Of a stretch of DNA of 5,300 bases, positions 1-5,299 are shown in pieces. This DNA comes from Lachnospiraceae bacterium (lineage in GTDB: Bacteria; Bacillota; Clostridia; Lachnospirales; Lachnospiraceae). The notes beneath the pieces were generated by a model. The model saw only the letters and a program-made list of their open reading frames with translations, was not told the origin of the DNA and made no database searches. Positions within the stretch are counted from its first letter, which is position 1. Each line of letters begins with the position of its first letter. Location of the stretch: contig JAFSBP010000250.1 in assembly GCA_017437205.1 (NCBI GenBank), positions 1-5,300 of the forward strand, read 5' to 3'. Made by a program: the position numbers and the translations under genes.

Positions 1-87
1 CCGCTCCAACTTGCCGATCTTCGCTTCAACTGCGTCGCGAAGCGCCTGGGTAACCTCGATGTTTCTGCCACTGATCGTAAATCTCAT
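1..87 (-). CDS. hpf: Ribosome hibernation-promoting factor HPF, N-terminal part only
   Basis: The 29 codons read MRFTISGRNIEVTQALRDAV and continue to KLER at the window edge. This is the hallmark first strand and helix of the S30AE/HPF (YvyD/RaiA) family. HPF binds the 30S subunit in the tRNA/mRNA channel and, in the long form usual in Firmicutes, dimerises 70S into inactive 100S ribosomes. Whether this is the long form cannot be seen, because the gene runs off the left edge. Three in-frame ATGs exist (87, 96, 123). I chose 87 because AGAAAGG lies about nine bases upstream, while it directly abuts the ATG at 96, and because HPF proteins begin right at M-(K/R)-F-x-I. The gene has its own promoter and leader downstream of the yajC terminator, so it is probably a separate transcription unit. 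The family assignment is firm. Confidence 0.9.
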   Translation of the reverse strand, partial: MRFTISGRNIEVTQALRDAVEAKIGKLER

Positions 88-114
88 ACTGGTCATCCTT
101 TCTGCTTCATATAT

Positions 115-160
115 TTCACTCATTTTCCGCCTAAGTCCGGGCGAAATAATGAGGAGTGAA
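115..160 (-). promoter_or_regulatory. Long imperfect hairpin in the hpf 5' leader
   Basis: Read on the minus strand, TTCACTC (160-154) pairs with GAGTGAA (121-115). A three-base bulge and a short AT-rich partly paired part follow, and CGCC/GGCG closes an eight-base loop near 134-141. The hairpin lies inside the predicted hpf transcript and ends roughly 14 nt before the ribosome binding site. No T-tract follows it, so it is not an intrinsic terminator. A role in mRNA stability or as a protein or ribosome target is inference; pairing is seen directly. Confidence 0.5.
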
Positions 161-216
161 CGGTTCAAGGTGCAAAATCTCGTTCGATCAGGATTTCGTC
201 CTCCTGTCTTGGTCTA

Positions 217-246
217 ATTATACCACAAAAACGATGATTTTGGCAA
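217..246 (-). promoter_or_regulatory. Sigma-A promoter of hpf (extended -10)
   Basis: On the minus strand TTGCCA (246-241) is followed after exactly 18 bases by TATAAT (222-217), preceded by TGG to give an extended -10 (TGGTATAAT). Transcription should start near 210, giving a leader of about 120 nt before the hpf start at 87. It sits just downstream of the yajC terminator, which supports hpf being an independent unit. A perfect -10, a 4-5/6 -35 and good spacing make this one of the clearest promoters in the window. Confidence 0.8.
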
Positions 247-283
247 TAGGTTTGTGTAAATTTAATAATTTATTCATGTATAC

Positions 284-308
284 AAAAAGGAGCCGCTTTC
301 GTAGCTCC
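284..308 (-). terminator. Rho-independent terminator after yajC
   Basis: On the minus strand GGAGC (308-304) pairs with GCTCC (293-289). A G-U wobble, one A-C mismatch and a C-G pair closing a GAAA tetraloop lie inside. Five Ts follow directly (288-284). It starts 13 bases after the yajC stop codon and ends the tgt-yajC unit before the hpf promoter. Confidence 0.8.
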
Positions 309-321
309 CTCTTGCACTTTC

Positions 322-648
322 TTACGCCTCAGCCTTCTCAACCTTAGCGATCGCAGCCTTATCCATGGGGATACGGCAGTTCTTATTGCTTCCGAACTCA
401 ACGATAACCACATCATCGGTAATGTCGATGATCACGCCGAAGAATCCGCCGTTGGTCATAACACTGTCACCGATCTCCATCGCTGCCAGCATCGCCTGCT
501 GCTTCTTCTGCTGCTTCTTCTGCGGACGGATAGCGATGAAATACATCAGACCGAAAATCACCACCAAATAGATGATCATTCCCCACAAGCCCATTCCACC
601 AGCTCCATCAGTCGTGGTCGTTGCATCTGCCAACATAAAATAATTCAC
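322..648 (-). CDS. yajC: Preprotein translocase subunit YajC
   Basis: The 108-residue protein has one membrane helix at about residues 20-40 (GLWGMIIYLVVIFGLMYFIA). The family signature RPQKKQQKKQ follows directly (41-50), then a small cytoplasmic domain with GDSVMTNGGFFGVI (60-73), matching YajC in size and layout. YajC is the accessory single-pass subunit of the SecDF-YajC complex that assists SecYEG export. The start is taken as GTG at 648: AGGAGG (661-656) stands seven bases upstream. An in-frame ATG at 672 lies upstream of this ribosome site and cannot use it, and the ATG at 636 is too far from it. yajC follows tgt by 113 bases and precedes a terminator, so the two are probably co-transcribed, a pairing common in bacteria. 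secD and secF are not in the window. Identification is firm. Confidence 0.93.
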   Translation of the reverse strand: MNYFMLADATTTTDGAGGMGLWGMIIYLVVIFGLMYFIAIRPQKKQQKKQQAMLAAMEIGDSVMTNGGFFGVIIDITDDVVIVEFGSNKNCRIPMDKAAIAKVEKAEA

Positions 649-655
649 GTTGTTT

Positions 656-661
656 CCTCCT
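656..661 (-). promoter_or_regulatory. Ribosome binding site deciding the GTG start of yajC
   Basis: A full AGGAGG is read on the minus strand seven bases before GTG at 648. It lies inside the longer ATG-initiated frame beginning at 672, so it excludes that longer start. Confidence 0.8.
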
Positions 662-761
662 AAATTTTTCATTTATTTTCCATCAGCTTCACGAAATCCG
701 GTCCGCGAACACAGAACCTCACAGTAGCGCCGCCACATCGCGGCATCTGCCGTTTGGCCGC

Positions 762-1892
762 TTATTCTCCGCGAGCCATCCGATCCAGCTTGTCTTTTTT
801 GTACGCGCTGTAACGATCCTCTTCGATTGCCTGACGAATCTCTGCCATCATTGTATTATAAAAATGCAAATTATGCAAGACACAAAGTCGCATTCCGAGC
901 ATTTCTTTTGCTTTTAACAGGTGACGAATGTACGCTCTAGAGTATCTGCGACAGGCAGGACAGTCGCATCCTTCCTGAATCGGCCGCTCGTCCAGCTCGT
1001 ATTTCGCATTGAACAGGTTGAGTTTCCCGTAATCGGTGTACACATGACCGTGGCGTCCATTCCGGCTGGGGTACACGCAGTCAAAGAAATCGATGCCGCG
1101 ATCCACCGCCTCCAGTATGTTCGCCGGCGTCCCCACGCCCATCAGATAGCGGGGCTTGTTCTCCGGAAGCAGAGGCGTCGTCACATCCAATACACCATAC
1201 ATCTCCTCATGACTCTCGCCCACTGCCAATCCGCCGACTGCATAGCCGTCCAGATCCATATCGCGGATCACCTTCGCATGCTCCATGCGGATATCCGGCA
1301 GCACACCGCCCTGATTGATACCGAACAAAAGCTGGTGAGGATTGATCGTGTCCTCCAGACTGTTCAGGCGTTTCATCTCCGCCTGACAACGGGCGAGCCA
1401 GCGGGTGGTGCGCTCCACCGATTTCCGGATATACTCCCGATCCGCCTTACTAGGCGGGCACTCGTCAAAGGCCATCGCAATGGTGGACGCCAGATTCGAC
1501 TGAATCTGCATGCTTTCCTCCGGCCCCATAAAAATCCGGTGACCGTCAATATGCGATTGGAAGTAAACACCTTCCTCCTTAATCTTTCTCAGGCCCGCAA
1601 GGGAAAACACCTGAAATCCTCCGGAATCCGTCAAAATCGGCTTCTCCCACGACATAAATTTATGAAGTCCGCCCATCTGCTTTACTATCTTATCGCCGGG
1701 ACGGACATGAAGGTGATAGGTGTTCGACAACTGCACCTGCGTGCCGATCCCCTCCAAATCCTCCGTAGAAACCGCACCCTTGATTGCGGCAACCGTACCT
1801 ACATTCATAAACACGGGTGTCTCAATCACACCGTGAACCGTGTGAAGCTGTCCCCGTCTGGCATTGCCATCTGTTTTGATTAACTTATACAT
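762..1892 (-). CDS. tgt: tRNA-guanine(34) transglycosylase (queuine tRNA-ribosyltransferase)
   Basis: The 376-residue protein exchanges guanine-34 of GUN-anticodon tRNAs for preQ1, the committed tRNA step of queuosine synthesis. Family residues are all present: TDSGGFQVFSL with Asp89, FDEC with Asp143, GINQGG with Gln194, GGLAVGE (220-226), the nucleophile Asp271 in FDCVYPSRNG, and a zinc site C309-x-C311-x2-C314 with His340. Cys145 and Val224 match the bacterial preQ1-type pocket rather than the eukaryotic queuine type (comparison with the Zymomonas enzyme from memory). Length is typical and nothing is missing. The start is the ATG at 1892, with GGAG six bases upstream; an in-frame ATG four codons earlier (1904) has no ribosome site. 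queA, often adjacent, is not here: upstream lies a divergent intergenic region. yajC follows downstream. Identification is firm. Confidence 0.97.
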   Translation of the reverse strand: MYKLIKTDGNARRGQLHTVHGVIETPVFMNVGTVAAIKGAVSTEDLEGIGTQVQLSNTYHLHVRPGDKIVKQMGGLHKFMSWEKPILTDSGGFQVFSLAGLRKIKEEGVYFQSHIDGHRIFMGPEESMQIQSNLASTIAMAFDECPPSKADREYIRKSVERTTRWLARCQAEMKRLNSLEDTINPHQLLFGINQGGVLPDIRMEHAKVIRDMDLDGYAVGGLAVGESHEEMYGVLDVTTPLLPENKPRYLMGVGTPANILEAVDRGIDFFDCVYPSRNGRHGHVYTDYGKLNLFNAKYELDERPIQEGCDCPACRRYSRAYIRHLLKAKEMLGMRLCVLHNLHFYNTMMAEIRQAIEEDRYSAYKKDKLDRMARGE

Positions 1893-1975
1893 AAAACACT
1901 CCAATCATGCTCAAATCTATACACACCGTTGCTAGGGTCGCGTTACAGATAACCTCTCGCAAAATATGCTACTCT

Positions 1976-2004
1976 GTTATCGGACGGATGGCGGGCATAA
2001 ACAA
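1976..2004 (-). promoter_or_regulatory. Possible tgt promoter
   Basis: On the minus strand TTGTTT (2004-1999) is followed after 17 bases by GATAAC (1981-1976). The -10 matches four of six consensus bases and the -35 three of six. Transcription would start near 1969, inside the left 17-bp inverted-repeat arm, giving a leader of about 77 nt. This is the best spaced pair I could find upstream of tgt, but it is weak. Confidence 0.35.
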
Positions 2005-2063
2005 AAGAAAAACCCTCTCCGGCCGCCGGTACTTAGTGAAATCAAGTTCCCGCGCAGACTGAA

Positions 2064-2120
2064 CTTAGTCCGCTGCAAGACTTAAGCGGAGCGAGAGCGC
2101 GTTTTTCGGTTTTATTTTCC
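2064..2120. repeat. Dispersed GC-rich repeat, copy 1
   Basis: The core at 2085-2105 (AGCGGAGCGAGAGCGCGTTT plus one more T) matches 2628-2648 at 20 of 21 positions, in the same orientation. Similarity continues outward with gaps: CTTAGTCCGC before the core here resembles CTAAGCCGCC in copy 2, and a T-rich stretch ending CCTC follows in both. CCGCT (2070-2074) can pair with AGCGG (2085-2089), and CGCGC (2051-2055) with GCGCG (2097-2101). A TTTTT tract follows, as in a terminator on the plus strand, although no plus-strand gene precedes it. Confidence 0.6.
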
Positions 2121-2248
2121 TCGGCGCATCTACTCTCCTAGTGTAGCATATTTTGCGAGGAATGAAAAGGCTTTTTTGCGCATATAGATTAGCATAGGCC
2201 CTTGGACATTCCCCACCGCGCCATATCACCATCACAAGGAGGCTTTTC

Positions 2249-2617
2249 ATGAAACCACTCTCCCTCAATAAATCCATGTTTTTTGCAAAAACACTGCTTT
2301 TCTCTTATCTGCTCACCGGCATACTTCTGTTTGCTCTGTCTTTCGTCCTATACAAACTCCGGCTGAGCAACACCCAGATTCAAACCGGCATCTATCTGAT
2401 CTATGTGCTGTCCTGCACCCTAAGCGGTTTCCTCGCCGGAAAGCGGATGAAAACGCGACGTTTCTTATGGGGAATGCTGATGGGCGCATTATACTTCCTC
2501 GTTTTATTCCTCGTTTCCTCCCTGGCCGGAAAACCCATGGAGTCAGGGTTCTCCCATCTCCTACTCGTCTTCTTCATCTGCCTCGCAGGCGGAACCGCAG
2601 GCGGCATGCTAAGCTAA
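2249..2617 (+). CDS. Small four-helix membrane protein, TIGR04086/DUF3792-like
   Basis: The 122-residue protein is strongly hydrophobic, with about four membrane helices (roughly 11-36, 45-65, 71-93 and 100-120). It has a short basic N-terminus and a basic loop GKRMKTRR (64-71), and ends in a glycine-rich GGTAGGMLS. This size and pattern, with LSGFLAGKR and the GG..GGM ending, fits the TIGR04086/DUF3792 (YrzE-type) family of Firmicutes, whose function is unknown. From memory, members often sit close to yajC in Clostridia; here it lies close by but is divergent from tgt-yajC, which is only partial support. The start is secure: AGGAGG (2237-2242) stands six bases before ATG. No signal peptide or catalytic motif is visible. 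A separate strong promoter follows before the next gene, so an operon with it is not needed. That the gene is real is firm; family membership is likely. Confidence 0.8.
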   Translation: MKPLSLNKSMFFAKTLLFSYLLTGILLFALSFVLYKLRLSNTQIQTGIYLIYVLSCTLSGFLAGKRMKTRRFLWGMLMGALYFLVLFLVSSLAGKPMESGFSHLLLVFFICLAGGTAGGMLS

Positions 2618-2670
2618 GCCGCCAAGGAGCGGAGCGGGAGCGCGTTTTCCGCGGTATATTTTTGCCCTCC
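2609..2670. repeat. Dispersed GC-rich repeat, copy 2
   Basis: It begins at the stop codon of the small membrane-protein gene. The core at 2628-2648 differs from copy 1 only by G for A. CCGC (2619-2622) can pair with GCGG (2629-2632), and CGCG (2641-2644) with CGCG (2650-2653), followed by a T-rich stretch (2655-2663). In this position it could act as a weak transcription terminator of the upstream gene, but the second stem is only four pairs. Confidence 0.55.
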
Positions 2671-2680
2671 ATTGTTTTGC

Positions 2681-2709
2681 TTGACAAATCCCCCCATATC
2701 CTCTACAAT
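2681..2709 (+). promoter_or_regulatory. Sigma-A promoter of the CNNM/CBS transporter gene
   Basis: TTGACA (2681-2686, perfect -35) is followed by a 17-base spacer and TACAAT (2704-2709, five of six). Transcription should start near 2716, leaving a leader of about 45 nt before the TTG start at 2762. It also shows that the in-frame ATG at 2717 would stand at or next to the first transcribed base. Confidence 0.85.
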
Positions 2710-2747
2710 TTAAGCCATGTACCTTCCCGGTGCAAATCTTACAATAC

Positions 2748-2753
2748 GGAGTG
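2748..2753 (+). promoter_or_regulatory. Ribosome binding site deciding the TTG start at 2762
   Basis: GGAGTG lies eight bases upstream of TTG at 2762. No other start codon in frame is placed suitably for it, and the more upstream ATG (2717) has no ribosome site. Confidence 0.65.
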
Positions 2754-2761
2754 AATTAATT

Positions 2762-4036
2762 TTGGATTCAGACAGTGCCATACGGCTAATCATTCTATTA
2801 CTGTTACTTTTTCTTTCCGGTGTATTCTCCTCCATGGAGACCGCACTGATAACAATCAACCCTATGCGACTTCGCACTTTGCTCGACGAGGGAAATAAGC
2901 GTGCCCGTGTACTTGATCGGGTGCTTGACAAACGGTCGAAGATGCTCTCTGCGATTCTGATCGCAAACAATGTAGTGAACCTTTCCGCATCATCCCTTGC
3001 CACCACGCTGGCCATGGATATGTTCGGCGACGTTTACGTCAGCCTTGCAACCGGTATTCTGACCATCCTGGTTTTGATCTTCGGCGAGATCACGCCAAAG
3101 AATCTGGCTACCTGTCATGCGGAGAAGATGGCGCTTTTCTACGCCCCGATCACGCTTGCAATGATGACTGTACTTACCCCGGTGATCGTTATCATCAATT
3201 TCTTCGGAAACGGTCTGCTCAAACTCCTCGGTTCAGATCCCGACGCAAAATCCGAAAGAATCACCGAATCTGAACTTAGAACCATTGTAAATGTCAGTCA
3301 GGAGGAAGGTGTCATCGAGGAAGAGGAACAGAAAATGATCAACAATGTGGTGGATTTCGGCGATTCCTACGCCCGCGATGTAATGTGCCCCCGCATTGAT
3401 ATGATCGCCGTCCCCGAAGACATTACTTACAGAGAATTGCTGGATATTTTCCGCACGCATATGTTTACGCGTATGCCGGTCTACGATGAGACCACCGATA
3501 AAATCATCGGTATTATCAATATGAAGGATCTTTTGTTCCTTCCCTCCCAGGAAAATTTCCGGATCAAAGATTATATGCGCGATGCCTTTTTCACCTTCGA
3601 GTTCAAGCGCACATCTGAACTGTTCGTGGAGATGCGCCAAAAATCCTTAAGCATCGCCATCGTTATCGATGAGTACGGTGCCACTGCCGGTCTGGTCACG
3701 CTGGAGGATCTTCTGGAGGAGATCGTCGGCGAGATCCGCGACGAATATGATAATGACGAGCTGAACAGTGTTCAAAAAATAGATGAACACGTCTACCGCA
3801 TCGATGCCGCGACAAAGCTTAACGATCTGAACGATTTGTTGGAACTCTCTCTGGAATCAGAGGATTACGACTCCCTCGGCGGTTTGATCATCGGACTGCT
3901 GGATCAGCTTCCCGTTGCAGGCGAGACCGTCACCTACGAAAACATCCGTCTGACGGTAGAATCCCTCGACAAGAACAGAATTGAGTGGGTAAGGATGGAG
4001 CTTCCTGAGAAGCAGGAAGATGAGGAAGAAGAATAA
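2762..4036 (+). CDS. CNNM/CorC-HlyC family membrane protein with CBS pair
   Basis: From a TTG start the protein has 424 residues, typical of the CNNM (DUF21) - CBS pair - CorC_HlyC architecture. The membrane domain covers about 1-160, with hydrophobic stretches near 5-25, 60-82, 90-110 and 124-150. It carries the family marks SSMETA (23-28), ANN (68-70) and GEITPK (108-113). Two CBS motifs follow (about 205-257 and 270-325, including SIAIVIDEYGATAGLVTLEDLLEEIVGEI in two parts), then the C-terminal domain (about 335-415) and an acidic tail ending EDEEEE. Relatives include CorC, YhdP/YugS types and eukaryotic CNNMs, linked to magnesium or other cation efflux, with CBS domains sensing adenine nucleotides; the old label hemolysin is not functional evidence. 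Starting at 2717 would add 15 residues (MYLPGANLTIRSELI) that look nothing like the family N-terminus. It has its own promoter and a shared terminator, so it is probably monocistronic. Confidence 0.92.
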   Translation: MDSDSAIRLIILLLLLFLSGVFSSMETALITINPMRLRTLLDEGNKRARVLDRVLDKRSKMLSAILIANNVVNLSASSLATTLAMDMFGDVYVSLATGILTILVLIFGEITPKNLATCHAEKMALFYAPITLAMMTVLTPVIVIINFFGNGLLKLLGSDPDAKSERITESELRTIVNVSQEEGVIEEEEQKMINNVVDFGDSYARDVMCPRIDMIAVPEDITYRELLDIFRTHMFTRMPVYDETTDKIIGIINMKDLLFLPSQENFRIKDYMRDAFFTFEFKRTSELFVEMRQKSLSIAIVIDEYGATAGLVTLEDLLEEIVGEIRDEYDNDELNSVQKIDEHVYRIDAATKLNDLNDLLELSLESEDYDSLGGLIIGLLDQLPVAGETVTYENIRLTVESLDKNRIEWVRMELPEKQEDEEEE

Positions 4037-4053
4037 TATAAAGCAAAACAATC

Positions 4054-4080
4054 AAAAAGCCCCATGATCATGGGGCTTTT
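4054..4080. terminator. Bidirectional intrinsic terminator between convergent genes
   Basis: Positions 4055-4080 form a perfect 26-bp palindrome: AAAAGCCCC on one side, CATGATCATG in the centre and GGGGCTTTT on the other. The GC stem with flanking A and T tracts gives a terminator on both strands. It ends the CNNM-type gene (stop 18 bases upstream) and prfA (stop six bases away on the other side). Confidence 0.92.
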
Positions 4081-4085
4081 ACCAT

Positions 4086-5159
4086 TTACTGCTCGTTTAA
4101 TTTTGCCAGCTTCGCGCTCTGATCCGCCGCAATCAGACTGTCCAGCACCTCATACAGATCTCCATCCATGATGGAATCGATCTTGTAAAGGGTCAGCTTG
4201 ATCCGGTGATCGGTCACACGGCCCTGAGGGAAGTTGTAGGTGCGGATCTTCTCGGAACGGTCTCCGGTACCGATCTGGCTTCTTCTCGCCTCAGCCTCCG
4301 CATCCTGCTTCTTCTGGCATTCCAGCTCATACAGACGGGCGCGCAGTACCTTCAGCGCCTTGTCTTTATTCTTAAGCTGGGACTTTTCATCCTGGCAGGA
4401 GATGACGATTCCCGTCGGAATATGGGTCAGACGCACCGCGGAGTCAGTGGTATTGACACACTGACCGCCGTTTCCGGATGCACGGAACACGTCAAATTTA
4501 CAGTCATTCATATCAATCTGAACATCCACTTCCTCGGCCTCCGGCATGATCGCTACCGTCGCGGTGGAGGTGTGGATTCGACCGCCGGACTCTGTCTCCG
4601 GCACACGCTGAACACGGTGAACACCGCTCTCATATTTGAGTTTAGAGAACGCTCCCTGACCGGTAATCATGAATACAGCTTCCTTAAAGCCGCCGATTCC
4701 GCTCTCATTGACGCTGATCAGTTCCGTTTTCCAACGGTTGCGCTCCGCAAAACGGGCATACATGCGGTAGAGCTCCGCGGCAAACAGTGCAGCCTCGTCT
4801 CCGCCAGCTCCGGCGCGAACCTCCACAAATACATTCTTGTCATCGTTGGGATCCTTCGGCAACAGGAGTATCTTAATTTCCTGCTCCAGCTCCAGGATAC
4901 GCTTTCTGGCATCGGCGAGCTCTTCCTTCGCCAGCTCACGCATCTCCTCATCGCTCTCCTCCTCCAACAGCATCAAACTGTCCTCGATATCCTGCTTTGC
5001 GCTGCGATACTCGCGGTATGCCTCCACAATGGGAGTCAGATCTGCATGTTCCTTCATCAATTTGCGAAACTTTGCCTGATCCTCCACCACATAAGGGTTG
5101 TTCATCTCCGCTTCCAGCTCCTCATATCGGATCCGAATACTATCTAAACGGTCAAACAT
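4086..5159 (-). CDS. prfA: Peptide chain release factor 1
   Basis: The 357-residue protein reads UAA and UAG stop codons and triggers peptide release on the ribosome. The stop-recognition tripeptide is PET (187-189, in [18 protein letters not shown]), the P-x-T form of RF1 rather than the SPF of RF2. The catalytic GGQ is at 231-233 in [18 protein letters not shown], and domain 1/PCRF with [20 protein letters not shown] lies at 115-134. Cys234 follows GGQ where many RF1s have His; I believe this variant is not rare in clostridia. No frameshift site is present, as expected for RF1 (unlike RF2). The start ATG has GGAGG six bases upstream, and this site lies inside the end of prmC, which overlaps by 16 nt, so translation is probably coupled. 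The terminator at 4054-4080 follows. Identification is firm. Confidence 0.97.
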   Translation of the reverse strand: MFDRLDSIRIRYEELEAEMNNPYVVEDQAKFRKLMKEHADLTPIVEAYREYRSAKQDIEDSLMLLEEESDEEMRELAKEELADARKRILELEQEIKILLLPKDPNDDKNVFVEVRAGAGGDEAALFAAELYRMYARFAERNRWKTELISVNESGIGGFKEAVFMITGQGAFSKLKYESGVHRVQRVPETESGGRIHTSTATVAIMPEAEEVDVQIDMNDCKFDVFRASGNGGQCVNTTDSAVRLTHIPTGIVISCQDEKSQLKNKDKALKVLRARLYELECQKKQDAEAEARRSQIGTGDRSEKIRTYNFPQGRVTDHRIKLTLYKIDSIMDGDLYEVLDSLIAADQSAKLAKLNEQ

Positions 5160-5299
5160 CTTTCTCCTCCAATTAATTTATCATCCGCGTCCAAGCCAGG
5201 CCACACTGCTGCGACAACGCGGTCAAGACCCGCCAGATCGCGAATCACCTTTACATCATCAAAGCCCGCATTGTAAAGCAAAGCGCTCACTGCGTCTCC
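5144..5299 (-). CDS. prmC: Release factor glutamine methyltransferase PrmC (HemK), C-terminal end
   Basis: The last 51 residues are present and the rest lies beyond the right edge. The part reads [20 protein letters not shown] then DLAGLDRVV, the conserved last helix-strand of PrmC (usual form: G..V..LL..AGF..V.V..DLAG.DRVV). PrmC uses S-adenosylmethionine to methylate the glutamine of GGQ in RF1 and RF2; the catalytic NPPY motif is outside the window. The order prmC-prfA is common in Clostridia and matches the substrate relation. The stop codon TAG at 5146-5144 lies 16 nt inside prfA. After DRVV the protein has a 22-residue tail ([20 protein letters not shown], then TV), longer than I expect for the family. 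Confidence 0.85.
   Translation of the reverse strand, partial: GDAVSALLYNAGFDDVKVIRDLAGLDRVVAAVWPGLDADDKLIGGERCLTV

Larger units (their letters stand above)
1956..2159. repeat. 204-bp segment bounded by a perfect 17-bp inverted repeat
   Basis: CTCGCAAAATATGCTAC at 1956-1972 is exactly reverse-complementary to GTAGCATATTTTGCGAG at 2143-2159. Allowing one mismatch and G-T wobbles, the match runs to 21 positions (1955-1975 with 2140-2160). Each arm points the same way towards its flanking gene, 63 bases before tgt and 89 bases before the plus-strand gene. It may be a shared operator of two divergent genes, a MITE-like remnant, or the foot of a long hairpin. No target-site duplication is evident at its ends, and no transposase is nearby. 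Confidence 0.75.
1893..2248. other. Divergent intergenic region with inverted repeats; no gene supported
   Basis: This 356-bp stretch separates the start codons of tgt (minus) and the small membrane-protein gene (plus). I see no coding frame with a ribosome site in it. A minus-strand frame of 70 codons crosses it but starts inside the neighbouring gene without a Shine-Dalgarno. It holds the 17-bp inverted repeat (1956-1972 and 2143-2159), a weaker outer pair (1907-1921 and 2183-2195), a central AAGTTC/GAACTT hairpin (2044-2066) and one copy of a GC-rich dispersed repeat (2064-2120). No clear promoter for the plus-strand gene could be assigned. Confidence 0.7.

Noticed and set aside
94..123. 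Earlier in-frame starts for hpf (ATG at 96 or 123)
   Set aside because: The ATG at 96 directly abuts its only possible ribosome site, and the one at 123 lies in the leader hairpin with a weak site. HPF family proteins begin at the residue encoded at 87.
921..1883. Long plus-strand frame (320 codons) opposite tgt
   Set aside because: It lies wholly antisense to tgt, whose catalytic and zinc residues are intact. The antisense translation has no recognisable domain or ribosome site.
1916..1960. Possible preQ1 riboswitch upstream of tgt
   Set aside because: On the minus strand AGAGGTTATCTG and a later ACCCT recall the class I preQ1 aptamer, but the P1 stem does not pair (AGAGG needs CCTCT) and the A-rich 3' tail is missing. 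preQ1 switches mostly control synthesis or transport genes rather than tgt.
2026..2101. Plus-strand intrinsic terminator or small RNA in the intergenic region
   Set aside because: CGCGC/GCGCG followed by TTTTT looks terminator-like, but no plus-strand gene or clear promoter stands upstream of it, so a small RNA gene cannot be supported from sequence alone.
2065..2277. 70-codon minus-strand frame across the divergent intergenic region
   Set aside because: Its ATG lies inside the plus-strand membrane-protein gene, without a ribosome site at this or the internal ATGs. Its composition is that of the repeats, and its end matches the dispersed repeat rather than any protein family I know.
4206..5147. 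Long plus-strand frame (313 codons) opposite prfA
   Set aside because: It is the antisense shadow of an intact prfA with GGQ and PET motifs; no domain is recognisable.
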